Of a stretch of DNA of 64,000 nt, positions 26,024 through 34,338 are shown piece after piece (the first letter of the stretch is position 1; each line of letters begins with the position of its first letter). The DNA comes from Bacteroidales bacterium (GTDB lineage: Bacteria > Bacteroidota > Bacteroidia > Bacteroidales > UBA932). The stretch lies in the NCBI GenBank assembly GCA_017443465.1, contig JAFRXO010000033.1, positions 1 to 64,000 of the forward strand, given 5' to 3'. Under the pieces are notes generated by a model that was not told where the DNA came from, searched no databases, and saw nothing but the letters and a program-made list of their open reading frames with translations. Position numbers and translations under genes: made by a program.

Positions 26024-27820
26024 ATGAATAGGTTTTTCAAATTGATTCTTCCTGCGCTGGCTCTGTCCTTCCTCGCATCCTGCACCCAGAAGGGGCTGGA
26101 GGTGGAAGGATATGGCACCCTGTCGCTCGGAGTCGGCATAGACTCCGCTCCTACCAAGGCGGCCATTGGACAGGACGAGCTGCTTTCTTCAGTAAAGGTA
26201 AACATCTATTACGCAGACTTTTCCGGCCTTGTGAGATCATATGCATATGCAGACAAGCCCCAGACGGTCTATCTTCCCGGTGGCAGTTACAGGGTCGATG
26301 TCATAGCCGGAGAGGCCGCGAAGGCTTCCCCCTCTGCGGCTTCCTGGGAGCAGAAGAGCTATAAGGGGTCGGAGCATTTCGACATAGTCCCTTCCCAGAA
26401 TACATCCGTACAGGTAGTCGCAGCTGTCAGCAATGCTGTCTCCAGGGTCTCGTTCGACGGGAGTGTGGCGGAGAATTTCGCAGCCGGATACACCCTTTCG
26501 ATCGGAGTGGATGGCAACGTCCTGGTTTACGACGCTTCCAGGAGCGGCTCGGACGGGTATTTCATCATTGACGGAGTAGAAGACCCAGCCTTCTCCTGGA
26601 CTTTCACCGGTACGGTAGGCGGTAAAGAGTTCACCAAGACGGGAACCATCCCGGGATTGGAGAAAGGGAAAGTCTATGTCCTGACCCTGAAATACACAAT
26701 CAAGGACGGGCTCGCCGAGCTTGAGCTCCTGGTAGATTATGATACCGACGAAATAGATGACACCATAGTCTTCGAACCGGTTTCGACCGGACTTTCCGCT
26801 TCAGCTCCATATGAGATCTGGGCCGGCCATGCTACTGTCCACGCCGATGTTGACGAAGGTGAATACAGCGATCCGTCCAAGATAGGATTCGCCTACAGCA
26901 CGGACGGAGTGAACTGGACCTCGGCAAGTTCCGTACGCACCGGAGCTGGGACATATGATGCTGTATTGACCGGACTCGCTCCGCAGACCAAGTACACTTA
27001 CAAGCTGGTCATCGACGGCGAGGACACCGGAGAACCGATGGAATTTACCACCGAGGCGGCTCCGGCCGTGCCGAACGGCAGCTTTGAGGAGACATCAACT
27101 TCAGCTTCGGGAAAATATGTGGAGTTCTACGCCGAGGGCGGAAGTCCGTGGTGGGGATCCGGAAACGGCAGCAAGGGTATCAACGGATCGGCTGATTTCG
27201 GCGGCTTCATCATATGCAAGCCGGACACATCCGAGAAAATTGACGGGAACCAGTCGGCGTGCCTGACTTCGACCTGGGCGCTGGTGAAATTCGCTGCCGG
27301 GAACCTGTTCTCGGGCTATTTCGCCGGCCTGGAAGGTACTAAGGGAGGTAAGGTCGCATTCGGCCGCAAGTTCACCGGGCGTCCCACTGCATTGCGAGTG
27401 TGGCTGAAATATTCTACCGGCAAGATAAACCGCATCGATTCGAGTCCTGCGGGGGAAACCATCACCACTGACAATTATGATATCGGCAGGGTCCAGATAG
27501 CCCTCGGAAACTGGGATCCCAGGAGATATGGCGGAAACGATGAGTGCCCGATCCTGGTGAATACCACAGACACCAAGACCTTCGTGGATTACTCTACTGA
27601 TGCTTCCACCATTGCCTATGGAGACCTCCAGCTTCAGGGAAATGCCTCCAATTCTCACAATACGTGGAAAGAATACATCATCCCGATCGATTACAGAGAT
27701 GAGACCGTTATGCCTTCATATATAGTTATTTCCTGCGCTTCCAGCAAATACGGGGACTACTTTACGGGCTGTGACTCCAGCAAGCTCTGGATTGACGGAA
27801 TGGAACTGCTTTACGAATAG
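26024..27820 (+). CDS. DUF4493 and PCMD-domain lipoprotein
   Basis: A 598-residue lipoprotein with lipobox LASC. AGGAGG (26011-26016) sits 7 bases before ATG 26024 but only 1 base before ATG 26018, which decides for 26024. Domains: DUF4493 (about 20-215), a fibronectin III-like segment (about 255-345; WTSASSVRTGAGTYDAVLTG), then a PCMD domain (putative carbohydrate metabolism domain, about 350-598; VPNGSFEE, VKFAAGNLFSGYFAG, FTGRPTALRVWLKY, SYIVISCASSKYGDYFTG). PCMD folds are sugar-binding-like beta-sandwiches, with no proven activity. It is probably surface exposed and precedes two small outer-membrane proteins by 3 bases. Confidence 0.85.
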   Translation: MNRFFKLILPALALSFLASCTQKGLEVEGYGTLSLGVGIDSAPTKAAIGQDELLSSVKVNIYYADFSGLVRSYAYADKPQTVYLPGGSYRVDVIAGEAAKASPSAASWEQKSYKGSEHFDIVPSQNTSVQVVAAVSNAVSRVSFDGSVAENFAAGYTLSIGVDGNVLVYDASRSGSDGYFIIDGVEDPAFSWTFTGTVGGKEFTKTGTIPGLEKGKVYVLTLKYTIKDGLAELELLVDYDTDEIDDTIVFEPVSTGLSASAPYEIWAGHATVHADVDEGEYSDPSKIGFAYSTDGVNWTSASSVRTGAGTYDAVLTGLAPQTKYTYKLVIDGEDTGEPMEFTTEAAPAVPNGSFEETSTSASGKYVEFYAEGGSPWWGSGNGSKGINGSADFGGFIICKPDTSEKIDGNQSACLTSTWALVKFAAGNLFSGYFAGLEGTKGGKVAFGRKFTGRPTALRVWLKYSTGKINRIDSSPAGETITTDNYDIGRVQIALGNWDPRRYGGNDECPILVNTTDTKTFVDYSTDASTIAYGDLQLQGNASNSHNTWKEYIIPIDYRDETVMPSYIVISCASSKYGDYFTGCDSSKLWIDGMELLYE

Positions 27821-27823
27821 GCG

Positions 27824-28579
27824 ATGAACGGAAGACCTCATTACCTGATTCCTTTGATCTTCCTTTTCCTGTGTACCTTCTCCGAGGCCAGGGACAGGGA
27901 GAAGATCAACCGTTATGACAATGCCGCGAGGCCTGTCTTCGTGGCAAAGGGACAGTGGATGGCCGGCGGACATGCTTCTTTCTCGGGACATGACAACGAC
28001 AACTACACTTTCGCAATAGTCAAGAACATCAATTCCAGAGGCTTCCATGTCTCGGTCTTCCCCGAGGCCTGCTATTTCATTTCGAACAATCTGGGCGTAG
28101 GTGTGAAATTAGGATACGGCAGGATGATGCTGGATGCCAGGAGCGCGAATGCGGAAATCGGGAGCCTGTCATTGTCAATAAAAGACTATTATTCTGTCAG
28201 CCAGGATTTTACCATGGCGGCTTTCATGCGCTACTATATCCCCGTGGGGGATTCCAGGCGGGTCGCTTTCCATGTTGACGGAGGAGTGCTGGGCACTGTA
28301 GGTGAGGCGCGCAATTCCGACGGGCACACCGGGGCGGAAGTTGGAAGCTGGGAGAAGAACCATTCCCTCGGACTTGCCCTTACTCCCGGCCTCACTGTGA
28401 AGATGTCGCCCCGTTCAGTCCTGTTCGCAAGCGTAGGAATGGCCGGCCTTCAGTACGGGAGAAAGAACCAGACCCACAACCAGGTCACCAATGGTTCTTC
28501 CAACTCTTTCGCGATCAGCTATATGCTTGATCTGACTTCGTTGAGCATAGGTGTGGACATAATACTCGGGAAACGATGA
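27824..28579 (+). CDS. Small outer-membrane beta-barrel protein
   Basis: A 251-residue protein with a signal peptide (to about EARD). Repeated amphipathic strands (KGQWMAGGHASFSG, LGVGVKLGYGRMM, FAISYMLDLTSLSIGVDIIL) indicate an eight-to-ten-stranded beta-barrel. The middle VSQDFTMAAFMRYYIPVGDSR also fits a strand-turn pair. It overlaps a second barrel gene by ATGA. The two may form the outer-membrane part of the DUF4493/PCMD system; this is inferred from gene order only. Confidence 0.72.
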   Translation: MNGRPHYLIPLIFLFLCTFSEARDREKINRYDNAARPVFVAKGQWMAGGHASFSGHDNDNYTFAIVKNINSRGFHVSVFPEACYFISNNLGVGVKLGYGRMMLDARSANAEIGSLSLSIKDYYSVSQDFTMAAFMRYYIPVGDSRRVAFHVDGGVLGTVGEARNSDGHTGAEVGSWEKNHSLGLALTPGLTVKMSPRSVLFASVGMAGLQYGRKNQTHNQVTNGSSNSFAISYMLDLTSLSIGVDIILGKR

Positions 28580-29298
28580 GACTCAGGATATTTTTCGCTT
28601 CCATATGCGTCCTTTTCTTCTCTTCGCTGGCATATGCCCAGGACCAGAAGGAGGAAAGACAGGTATTCATCCCCAAGGGAGACCTGGGAGTGGGTGCCCA
28701 GTTCGCTTCTATGAGCCTTGACAGCGACAACACCGAGTGGATGTTGTTCTTCAACCCTATCTCAGCGAAGGGAAGGATCTCATCCATAGGCCCGTTCGTA
28801 GAATATGCCTATAGGAACAACCGTACTGCCGGAGTCAGGATCAGCTACACCTCCGGCACAGCTTCCGTGGACAATATAACCCTCGACCTTCTCAACGAGG
28901 GGATGTCCCTTGAGCTTTCCGATGTTGACGGGGAGATAACGGCTCTCAATGCCACTGTTTTCCACCGGAATTATTTCGGCATCGACAGGCTGAGGCGCCT
29001 GGGCTTCGTGGTGGAAGGCGGGCTCTCCATGGGAAGGGGGAACACTGAGTTCAAGCCACGTGATTCAGGACCGACCAAGAGCAGCTATTTCAGGGTCAAG
29101 GCATATTTCAGCCCCGGCCTGGTCTTCTACCTGATGGACAACGTCTCGATACTGGGTTCGATAAGCATGGCGAACGTGTCCTACACCAAAGGAGACAGCT
29201 ACGAGGACGGAGTCAGGATCGGCGGGCGTGAAAAGTTCGGAGCCAAGGCGGGAATAGATCTCCTGGGAATCTGGTTCGGGGCCTCAATCCATTTCTAG
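28576..29298 (+). CDS. Small outer-membrane beta-barrel protein, paralogue
   Basis: A 240-residue protein with a signal peptide (cleavage after AYAQ) and a strand pattern like the preceding protein: VFIPKGDLGVGAQFASMS near the start corresponds to VFVAKGQWMAGGHASFSG in its neighbour, and both share the FFNPISAKG / AIVKNINSRG and GLVFYLMDNVSILGS / GLTVKMSPRSVLFAS blocks. The two proteins therefore arose by duplication. Function unknown. It is followed directly by the second PCMD gene. Confidence 0.72.
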   Translation: MRLRIFFASICVLFFSSLAYAQDQKEERQVFIPKGDLGVGAQFASMSLDSDNTEWMLFFNPISAKGRISSIGPFVEYAYRNNRTAGVRISYTSGTASVDNITLDLLNEGMSLELSDVDGEITALNATVFHRNYFGIDRLRRLGFVVEGGLSMGRGNTEFKPRDSGPTKSSYFRVKAYFSPGLVFYLMDNVSILGSISMANVSYTKGDSYEDGVRIGGREKFGAKAGIDLLGIWFGASIHF

Positions 29299-30957
29299 AT
29301 GATTCATATGGCCGGTTTCATGAAACATATCGTTTTCCTTCTTGCTGCGGGAGCCGTTTTCGTCTCCTGCATCAAGAATGACCTGCCTTATCCCATAGTG
29401 AACGGGGCCTTTTCCTCTATCGTAGTCGACGGGGCCACCGGAGTGGACATTGACGCCTCCGCAAGGACTGTGGTCATAAGCCTGCCTGAGAACCGGGATC
29501 CTGCCAAGGTGACTGTGAGGAAGGTGACATTCGTCAACAAGGAAACGGTCTGTGTGCCCGACATTATGGGTGTCCATGATTTCACTTCTCCCATTGAGGT
29601 GAATCTCAGGACCTACCAGGACTATCCGTGGACCATTTCCGCCGTCCAGGAAATCCAGAGGTATTTTACCGTGAATGGACAGATAGGGGCGACTGTAATA
29701 GATGTCCCGAACCGGAGGGTGATAGCATATGTCCCGTCCGGTGTGGACGTCAGGCACATTGACGTCGTTTCCATGAAGCTCGGGCCGGAGGGCATTACGT
29801 CTTATTCTCCAACGGCCGAATCGATGCATGATTTCTCCGAGGGTATAGAAGTCAATGTCTCCTTCATGGGCCGCAGTGAGGTCTGGGCCCTGTATGTGGA
29901 GCAGAAAGAGCAGTCCGTGGAAATCAACATGGTGGATCCATGGACCCGCCGGGCCAGGGTAGTCGGAAGCGGCTATTCTGACGGAGAATGCGGCTTCCGT
30001 TTCAGGAAGGCCGGCGAGTCTTCGTGGACCGATGTCCCAGACGTGACCAGGGAAGGAGGCTCTTTCTCGGCTTTCATCGAAGGACTCGAGCCTGAGACTT
30101 CATATGAATGCATAGCCTTCAGCCGGTCTGAGGAATCCGGAGTCTACACTTTCGAGACCCAGGTGGAGGCGCAGGTGCCGAATGGCGGTTTCGAGGCGTA
30201 CAGCAACGATGAATCCAAGATGTTCCAGTCGTGGTATGACCCTGCATCTTCGGATCCTTCTTTGAACAGGAAGTGGTGGGACAGCGGAAATGTCGGTTCC
30301 ACTACGGTGGGATCCTCTTTTAGGATCGCGATGCCGGATACTGACAATTACATGGAGGGAAGGGCCAGTGCCTGCCTGGTTTCACGCAATGTCATCATCA
30401 AGTTCGCTGCCGGAAACACCTTCTCAGGGGAGTTCGTGAGGATAGTCGGAACGCAGGGAGGAGTCCTCAATTTCGGTCGTCCATGGACTCTGCGTCCGAG
30501 GGCGATGCGTTTCTGGATGAAATACGAATGCGGGGAAGTGGATGTGGTTGACACATATCCTTCAGATGACCCTGTAGCAAAGGGGGATCCCGACCGCAGC
30601 TCTGTCTGGATAGCTCTCGGTGACTGGGATTACCGCAAATACGGAGGGACGTCGCAGTGTCCTGTCCAGATCAATACGATGGACAAGAGTACATTCTTCG
30701 ACAAGAACGGCGAAAGCGTGATAGCATATGGAGACTTCTTTGCCGACTCGTCTTCGGAATCATGGGCAGGGAAGCCGGAGGTAGTGCAGGTGGCGGACGG
30801 CGGATGGGCGCTGGTAGAGGTCCCGTTCGTGTACAGGGACCCCACGAGGCGGCCTACGCATATGATCATATCCTTCGCGTCGAGCAAGCTTGGGGACTAT
30901 TTCACCGGTTCTTCCAAGAGCCGCATGTGGGTTGACGGAGTTACAATGGTCTATTGA
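29299..30957 (+). CDS. PCMD-domain lipoprotein
   Basis: A 552-residue lipoprotein with lipobox FVSC. The N-terminal two-thirds contains two related beta-rich repeats (about 35-105 and 110-190; FSSIVVDGATGVDIDASART and GATVIDVPNRRVIAYVPSG) and a fibronectin III-like segment (about 210-290). The C-terminal PCMD domain (about 292-552) has VPNGGFEAY, IKFAAGNTFSGEF, LRPRAMRFWMKY, MIISFASSKLGDYFTG and ends MWVDGVTMVY. The start could be ATG 29299, 29308 (in CATATG) or 29320; the last fits the signal peptide best. It is the last gene of the surface cluster and a relative of the protein at 26024. Confidence 0.84.
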   Translation: MIHMAGFMKHIVFLLAAGAVFVSCIKNDLPYPIVNGAFSSIVVDGATGVDIDASARTVVISLPENRDPAKVTVRKVTFVNKETVCVPDIMGVHDFTSPIEVNLRTYQDYPWTISAVQEIQRYFTVNGQIGATVIDVPNRRVIAYVPSGVDVRHIDVVSMKLGPEGITSYSPTAESMHDFSEGIEVNVSFMGRSEVWALYVEQKEQSVEINMVDPWTRRARVVGSGYSDGECGFRFRKAGESSWTDVPDVTREGGSFSAFIEGLEPETSYECIAFSRSEESGVYTFETQVEAQVPNGGFEAYSNDESKMFQSWYDPASSDPSLNRKWWDSGNVGSTTVGSSFRIAMPDTDNYMEGRASACLVSRNVIIKFAAGNTFSGEFVRIVGTQGGVLNFGRPWTLRPRAMRFWMKYECGEVDVVDTYPSDDPVAKGDPDRSSVWIALGDWDYRKYGGTSQCPVQINTMDKSTFFDKNGESVIAYGDFFADSSSESWAGKPEVVQVADGGWALVEVPFVYRDPTRRPTHMIISFASSKLGDYFTGSSKSRMWVDGVTMVY

Positions 30958-30983
30958 GTTTATTCACGATAAACGTAACCTAT

Positions 30984-32540
30984 ATGAAAAATTATCGTCA
31001 TTTCTTTGTGGCGGCCCTGCTGGCCGTGGCAATGTGCTTCCCTGTCCTGGCACAGGACAAAACGGTAAGGAAAATGATCGAAATCGGCCAGACCGACAAC
31101 CGGGTGATGGAACATGCTGATTTCCTTACCAATGTTATCGGAGGTCGTATCGTAGGCTCCCCGGCCCTCACACAGGCTGAGGCCTGGGTCGCGGAACAAT
31201 TTGAGTCATGGGGACTTGAGGTCAAGGTTCAGGAAGTCGGAGAGATCAATGTCGGTTTCAGCCGCGGTCCCTGGTACGGCCGTATGCTGAGCGAGGACGG
31301 GATGACCCTTCATTTCGGGACTCCTTCCTACACCGCTCCCACCAAGGGAAAGCAGGCCGGCCATGTGGTCCTCGAGCCGCATACCCACAGGGAGTTCGAA
31401 CGTATGAAAGGGCAGCTTAAAGGGGCGTGGGTGCTTCTGGATGCTCCTTCTACCGGAATGGCGATCGACGGTACCGATGAAGCCAACGGGAAACGGCAGG
31501 AAGCTATCGCAAAAAACGAGGAGATAGACGAGAAGAATGCGGAGATCATGCGCTACAACCGGGCTCACAGTGATGAGACTCCGAAGGAGATGCTGAAATA
31601 CCAGACCAGCGTCGTGGCTCCGTTCTATAAGGAAATGAAAGAAGCGGGGGTGCTCGGCTTCATCCGTTCCGCTTCCGTCCCGCTGAAGCTCATGTATGAC
31701 CGTGCGAACTGCTACAACATCACCATGGAGACCATTCCGAGGGTGTGTGACATATGCCTGGATGAGGCCCAGTTCAAGGTTATCAGGGAGAAGGTTCTCC
31801 GCAAGGATATCTTCCAGCTGGAATTCGATATCAGGAATCATTTCTACCGTGGTCCGGTGAAGTATCACAACGTCTTCGGAATCCTCCGCGGAAGCAAATA
31901 TCCGGATGAATATGTGCTGGCCGGAGGGCATCTGGATTCATATGATAGCGCAACGGGCGCGGTGGATGACGGCAATGGGGCATCGGTGACTATGGAGGCC
32001 GCCAGGATTATGGCGACTTGTGGAGTGAAGCCGAAACGTACTGTAATCTTCTGTATATGGACTGCCGAGGAGTTCGGACTGTACGGATCCAAGTATTTTG
32101 TTGAGAACAAGACGGTTCCGCTGGAGAAAATTTCCAATTACATCAATCGTGACGGCGGGCCTCTCGTGGCGATGAGCTCTACGGTTCCACCTGCGATGTA
32201 CGATGATTACGTCAAGATATGCGAGCCTCTGGTGAACCTGAATCCTGAGTTTCCGTTCACCGTGATCAAGCGGGAGGGAGAACCGCAGGAACGCCCGACC
32301 AAGGCCGGGGGCAGCGACCACGCCTATTTCGCCATGAACGGAGTTCCGACTATCGGTTTCCAGGAGAAGGATCCGAAGGGCTACAACTTCGATTACGGTG
32401 AGATATGGCACACCGAGAGGGATTTCTACAACAAACTTATCCCGGAGTATATGGAGCATTCGGCCATAGTTACCGCCGTTGTCCTTTATGGCCTTTCCAA
32501 CCTGGACCATCTCCTGTCACGCGAAGGATTATACAAGTAA
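30984..32540 (+). CDS. Secreted M28-family peptidase (carboxypeptidase Q-like)
   Basis: A 518-residue protein with a signal peptide (MKNYRHFFVAALLAVAM..., cleavage near VLAQ) and an M28 domain: AGGHLDSYDSATGAVDDGNG (metal His and Asp), TAEEFGLYGS (catalytic and metal Glu), NRDGG, and GGSDHAYF (last metal His). A PA-like insert precedes it (about 110-270). Relatives cleave dipeptides or small peptides outside the cytoplasm. Start ATG 30984 begins the signal peptide; upstream in-frame codons lie close to the PCMD stop. It is followed after 10 bases by the fucosidase gene. Confidence 0.88.
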   Translation: MKNYRHFFVAALLAVAMCFPVLAQDKTVRKMIEIGQTDNRVMEHADFLTNVIGGRIVGSPALTQAEAWVAEQFESWGLEVKVQEVGEINVGFSRGPWYGRMLSEDGMTLHFGTPSYTAPTKGKQAGHVVLEPHTHREFERMKGQLKGAWVLLDAPSTGMAIDGTDEANGKRQEAIAKNEEIDEKNAEIMRYNRAHSDETPKEMLKYQTSVVAPFYKEMKEAGVLGFIRSASVPLKLMYDRANCYNITMETIPRVCDICLDEAQFKVIREKVLRKDIFQLEFDIRNHFYRGPVKYHNVFGILRGSKYPDEYVLAGGHLDSYDSATGAVDDGNGASVTMEAARIMATCGVKPKRTVIFCIWTAEEFGLYGSKYFVENKTVPLEKISNYINRDGGPLVAMSSTVPPAMYDDYVKICEPLVNLNPEFPFTVIKREGEPQERPTKAGGSDHAYFAMNGVPTIGFQEKDPKGYNFDYGEIWHTERDFYNKLIPEYMEHSAIVTAVVLYGLSNLDHLLSREGLYK

Positions 32541-32550
32541 ATTACATTAT

Positions 32551-34284
32551 ATGAAACTCAACGTTCTGTTATTGTCGGTGGTTGTACTTCTGACCGCGTC
32601 CTGCTCACAGCCGTCCGGTACTGTGGCAGAGGATACCCGTTCGCCTCAGGAAATCCTTTTCGAGGACGGCAATTACGCCATGTTCATCCATTTCGGACTC
32701 TATTCCAAGCTGGAAGGTGTCTGGAAAGACAAGGTCTATTATGGCAACGCCGAGTGGATAATGAATTCCGGCCAGGCCGGTATTCCAATCGAAGAATATA
32801 TGGCCGAAGCCGCTGGTTTCAATCCTTCCGAATTCGATGCGGACGCCATCGTGCAGCTGGCCAAGGATGCCGGAATGAAGTATATCATAATTACTTCCAA
32901 GCATCATGAAGGCTTTGCGATGTTCGATACGAAGGTGAGCGATTTCGACATAGTGGATGCGACTCCGCTTAAGCGCGACCTGATGGCCGAATTGGCCGAG
33001 GCCTGCCACAGGGAAGGCCTCGGAATCGGTTTCTATTATTCGCAGTTCCAGGACTGGACAGCTCCCGGAGGGGGCAGGGGACCCCAGACAGATGCGTCGG
33101 GCCGTCCTGTTTCATTTGACGAGTATTTCAGGACCAAATGTGTCCCTCAGGTTGAGGAACTTACTACTAAATACGGGGATATCCAGCTGATCTGGTTCGA
33201 TACTCCCGGAGAAATGCAGCGCCAGTATTCCCAGGAACTTGTTGAACTGGTCAGGAAGAACCAGCCTCATGCCCTGGTGTCCAGCCGTGTAGGCAACGGC
33301 CTCGGGGATTACAAGACTCTCGGGGACATGGAGGTTCCTGTGTCCAACCAGGAAGGACGCTGGGAAGGGATCGATGTAACCCAGGTCGGATGGGGATTTT
33401 CCAAATATGACAATGAATGGAAGTCTCCTGAATTCATCGTCCACACCCTTGTCTCTACTATTGCGCGCGGTGGTACCTGGATGCTCAATGTAGGACCGGA
33501 TTCGAAGGGCAGGGTGTCAGAGATGGCGGCAGCAGCGCTCAGGAAATCCGGAAAATGGGTGCATGCCCATCCTCAGGTTGTTTATTCCGCCGGGCCGTCT
33601 CCTTGGGGACATGCCCTCCCGTGGGGTGATGCTGTTGTCCAGGGGGACAGGATAGAGCTTATAGTATTCGACTGGCCGGTGAACGGGAAACTGTGGGTTC
33701 CCGGGCTGAAGACACCGGTGAAATCTGCCAGGCTCGAAGGGAAGAAAAAACTGTCTTTCTCTGTTGAGGACGGCTGGCTGTGCATTAACGTGCCCAAAGA
33801 GGTGCCCGGAGAATATGCATCGGTGATTGAACTGACATTAAAGGGGGATATAGATGTTGACGGGGCTATATGCGCCGATCCGGACCGTACAAGCGCATTT
33901 CCTGCTGAATTCGCATCAGTAAAGGACTGCAGGATAAGGAAGTCCAGCTGGACGGAGAAGTTCGGGGAATGGAAGTTCCGCAACGTCGCCCAGGGATTTA
34001 CCGGAAGTTCGACTGTAACATGGACCGTCGGATTCCAGGCGCCGGGCATATATAACGTAGAACTCGATTATGCAGGAGCCGATCCTGTGGAGTGGAAAGT
34101 ACTTCTTGACGGAAAGGAGGCGCTGATTGACTGGCACAAGGTAACCGGAGCATATGCCTGGCAGCCATTGGGTTGGATCAGGATTGAAACTCCCGGTACC
34201 CACACATTGACTCTGCTCCCTTCAAGCGGGGATATGGCGAATGCTAAGGTGTCCTCGATCCGTGTGACTCCGATTGCACTGTAG
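32551..34284 (+). CDS. Alpha-L-fucosidase lipoprotein, GH29
   Basis: A 577-residue lipoprotein (MKLNVLLLSVVVLLTASC). GH29 features: MFIHFGLYS, KYIIITSKHHEGFAMFD, GIGFYYSQFQDW, and LIWFDTPGE, whose Asp is the expected nucleophile. STIARGGTWMLNVGPDSKG is the conserved end of the barrel. The C-terminal part (about 430-577) is a beta-sandwich. It would remove alpha-linked fucose from host or plant glycans at the cell surface or in the periplasm. The ATG at 32551 opens the lipoprotein signal. The upstream neighbour is a peptidase, suggesting glycoprotein use (inference). Confidence 0.92.
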   Translation: MKLNVLLLSVVVLLTASCSQPSGTVAEDTRSPQEILFEDGNYAMFIHFGLYSKLEGVWKDKVYYGNAEWIMNSGQAGIPIEEYMAEAAGFNPSEFDADAIVQLAKDAGMKYIIITSKHHEGFAMFDTKVSDFDIVDATPLKRDLMAELAEACHREGLGIGFYYSQFQDWTAPGGGRGPQTDASGRPVSFDEYFRTKCVPQVEELTTKYGDIQLIWFDTPGEMQRQYSQELVELVRKNQPHALVSSRVGNGLGDYKTLGDMEVPVSNQEGRWEGIDVTQVGWGFSKYDNEWKSPEFIVHTLVSTIARGGTWMLNVGPDSKGRVSEMAAAALRKSGKWVHAHPQVVYSAGPSPWGHALPWGDAVVQGDRIELIVFDWPVNGKLWVPGLKTPVKSARLEGKKKLSFSVEDGWLCINVPKEVPGEYASVIELTLKGDIDVDGAICADPDRTSAFPAEFASVKDCRIRKSSWTEKFGEWKFRNVAQGFTGSSTVTWTVGFQAPGIYNVELDYAGADPVEWKVLLDGKEALIDWHKVTGAYAWQPLGWIRIETPGTHTLTLLPSSGDMANAKVSSIRVTPIAL

Positions 34285-34312
34285 GCCCTGGAAAGGCCTC
34301 TGCTTTTTCTCG
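34283..34312 (+). terminator. Possible weak terminator after the fucosidase gene
   Basis: AGGCC (34283-34287) can pair with GGCCT (34295-34299), followed by CTGCTTTTT. The stem is only 5 bp, so this is a weak call. Confidence 0.35.
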
Positions 34313-34323
34313 GTTTTTATTTG

Positions 34324-34331
34324 TACCTTTG
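34324..34331 (+). promoter_or_regulatory. -7 promoter element of the TonB receptor gene
   Basis: TACCTTTG matches TAnnTTTG and ends 7 bases before ATG 34339, so the leader would be nearly absent. T-rich sequence lies upstream but no clear -33 TTTG at the right spacing. Confidence 0.5.
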
Positions 34332-34338
34332 CCGTCCT

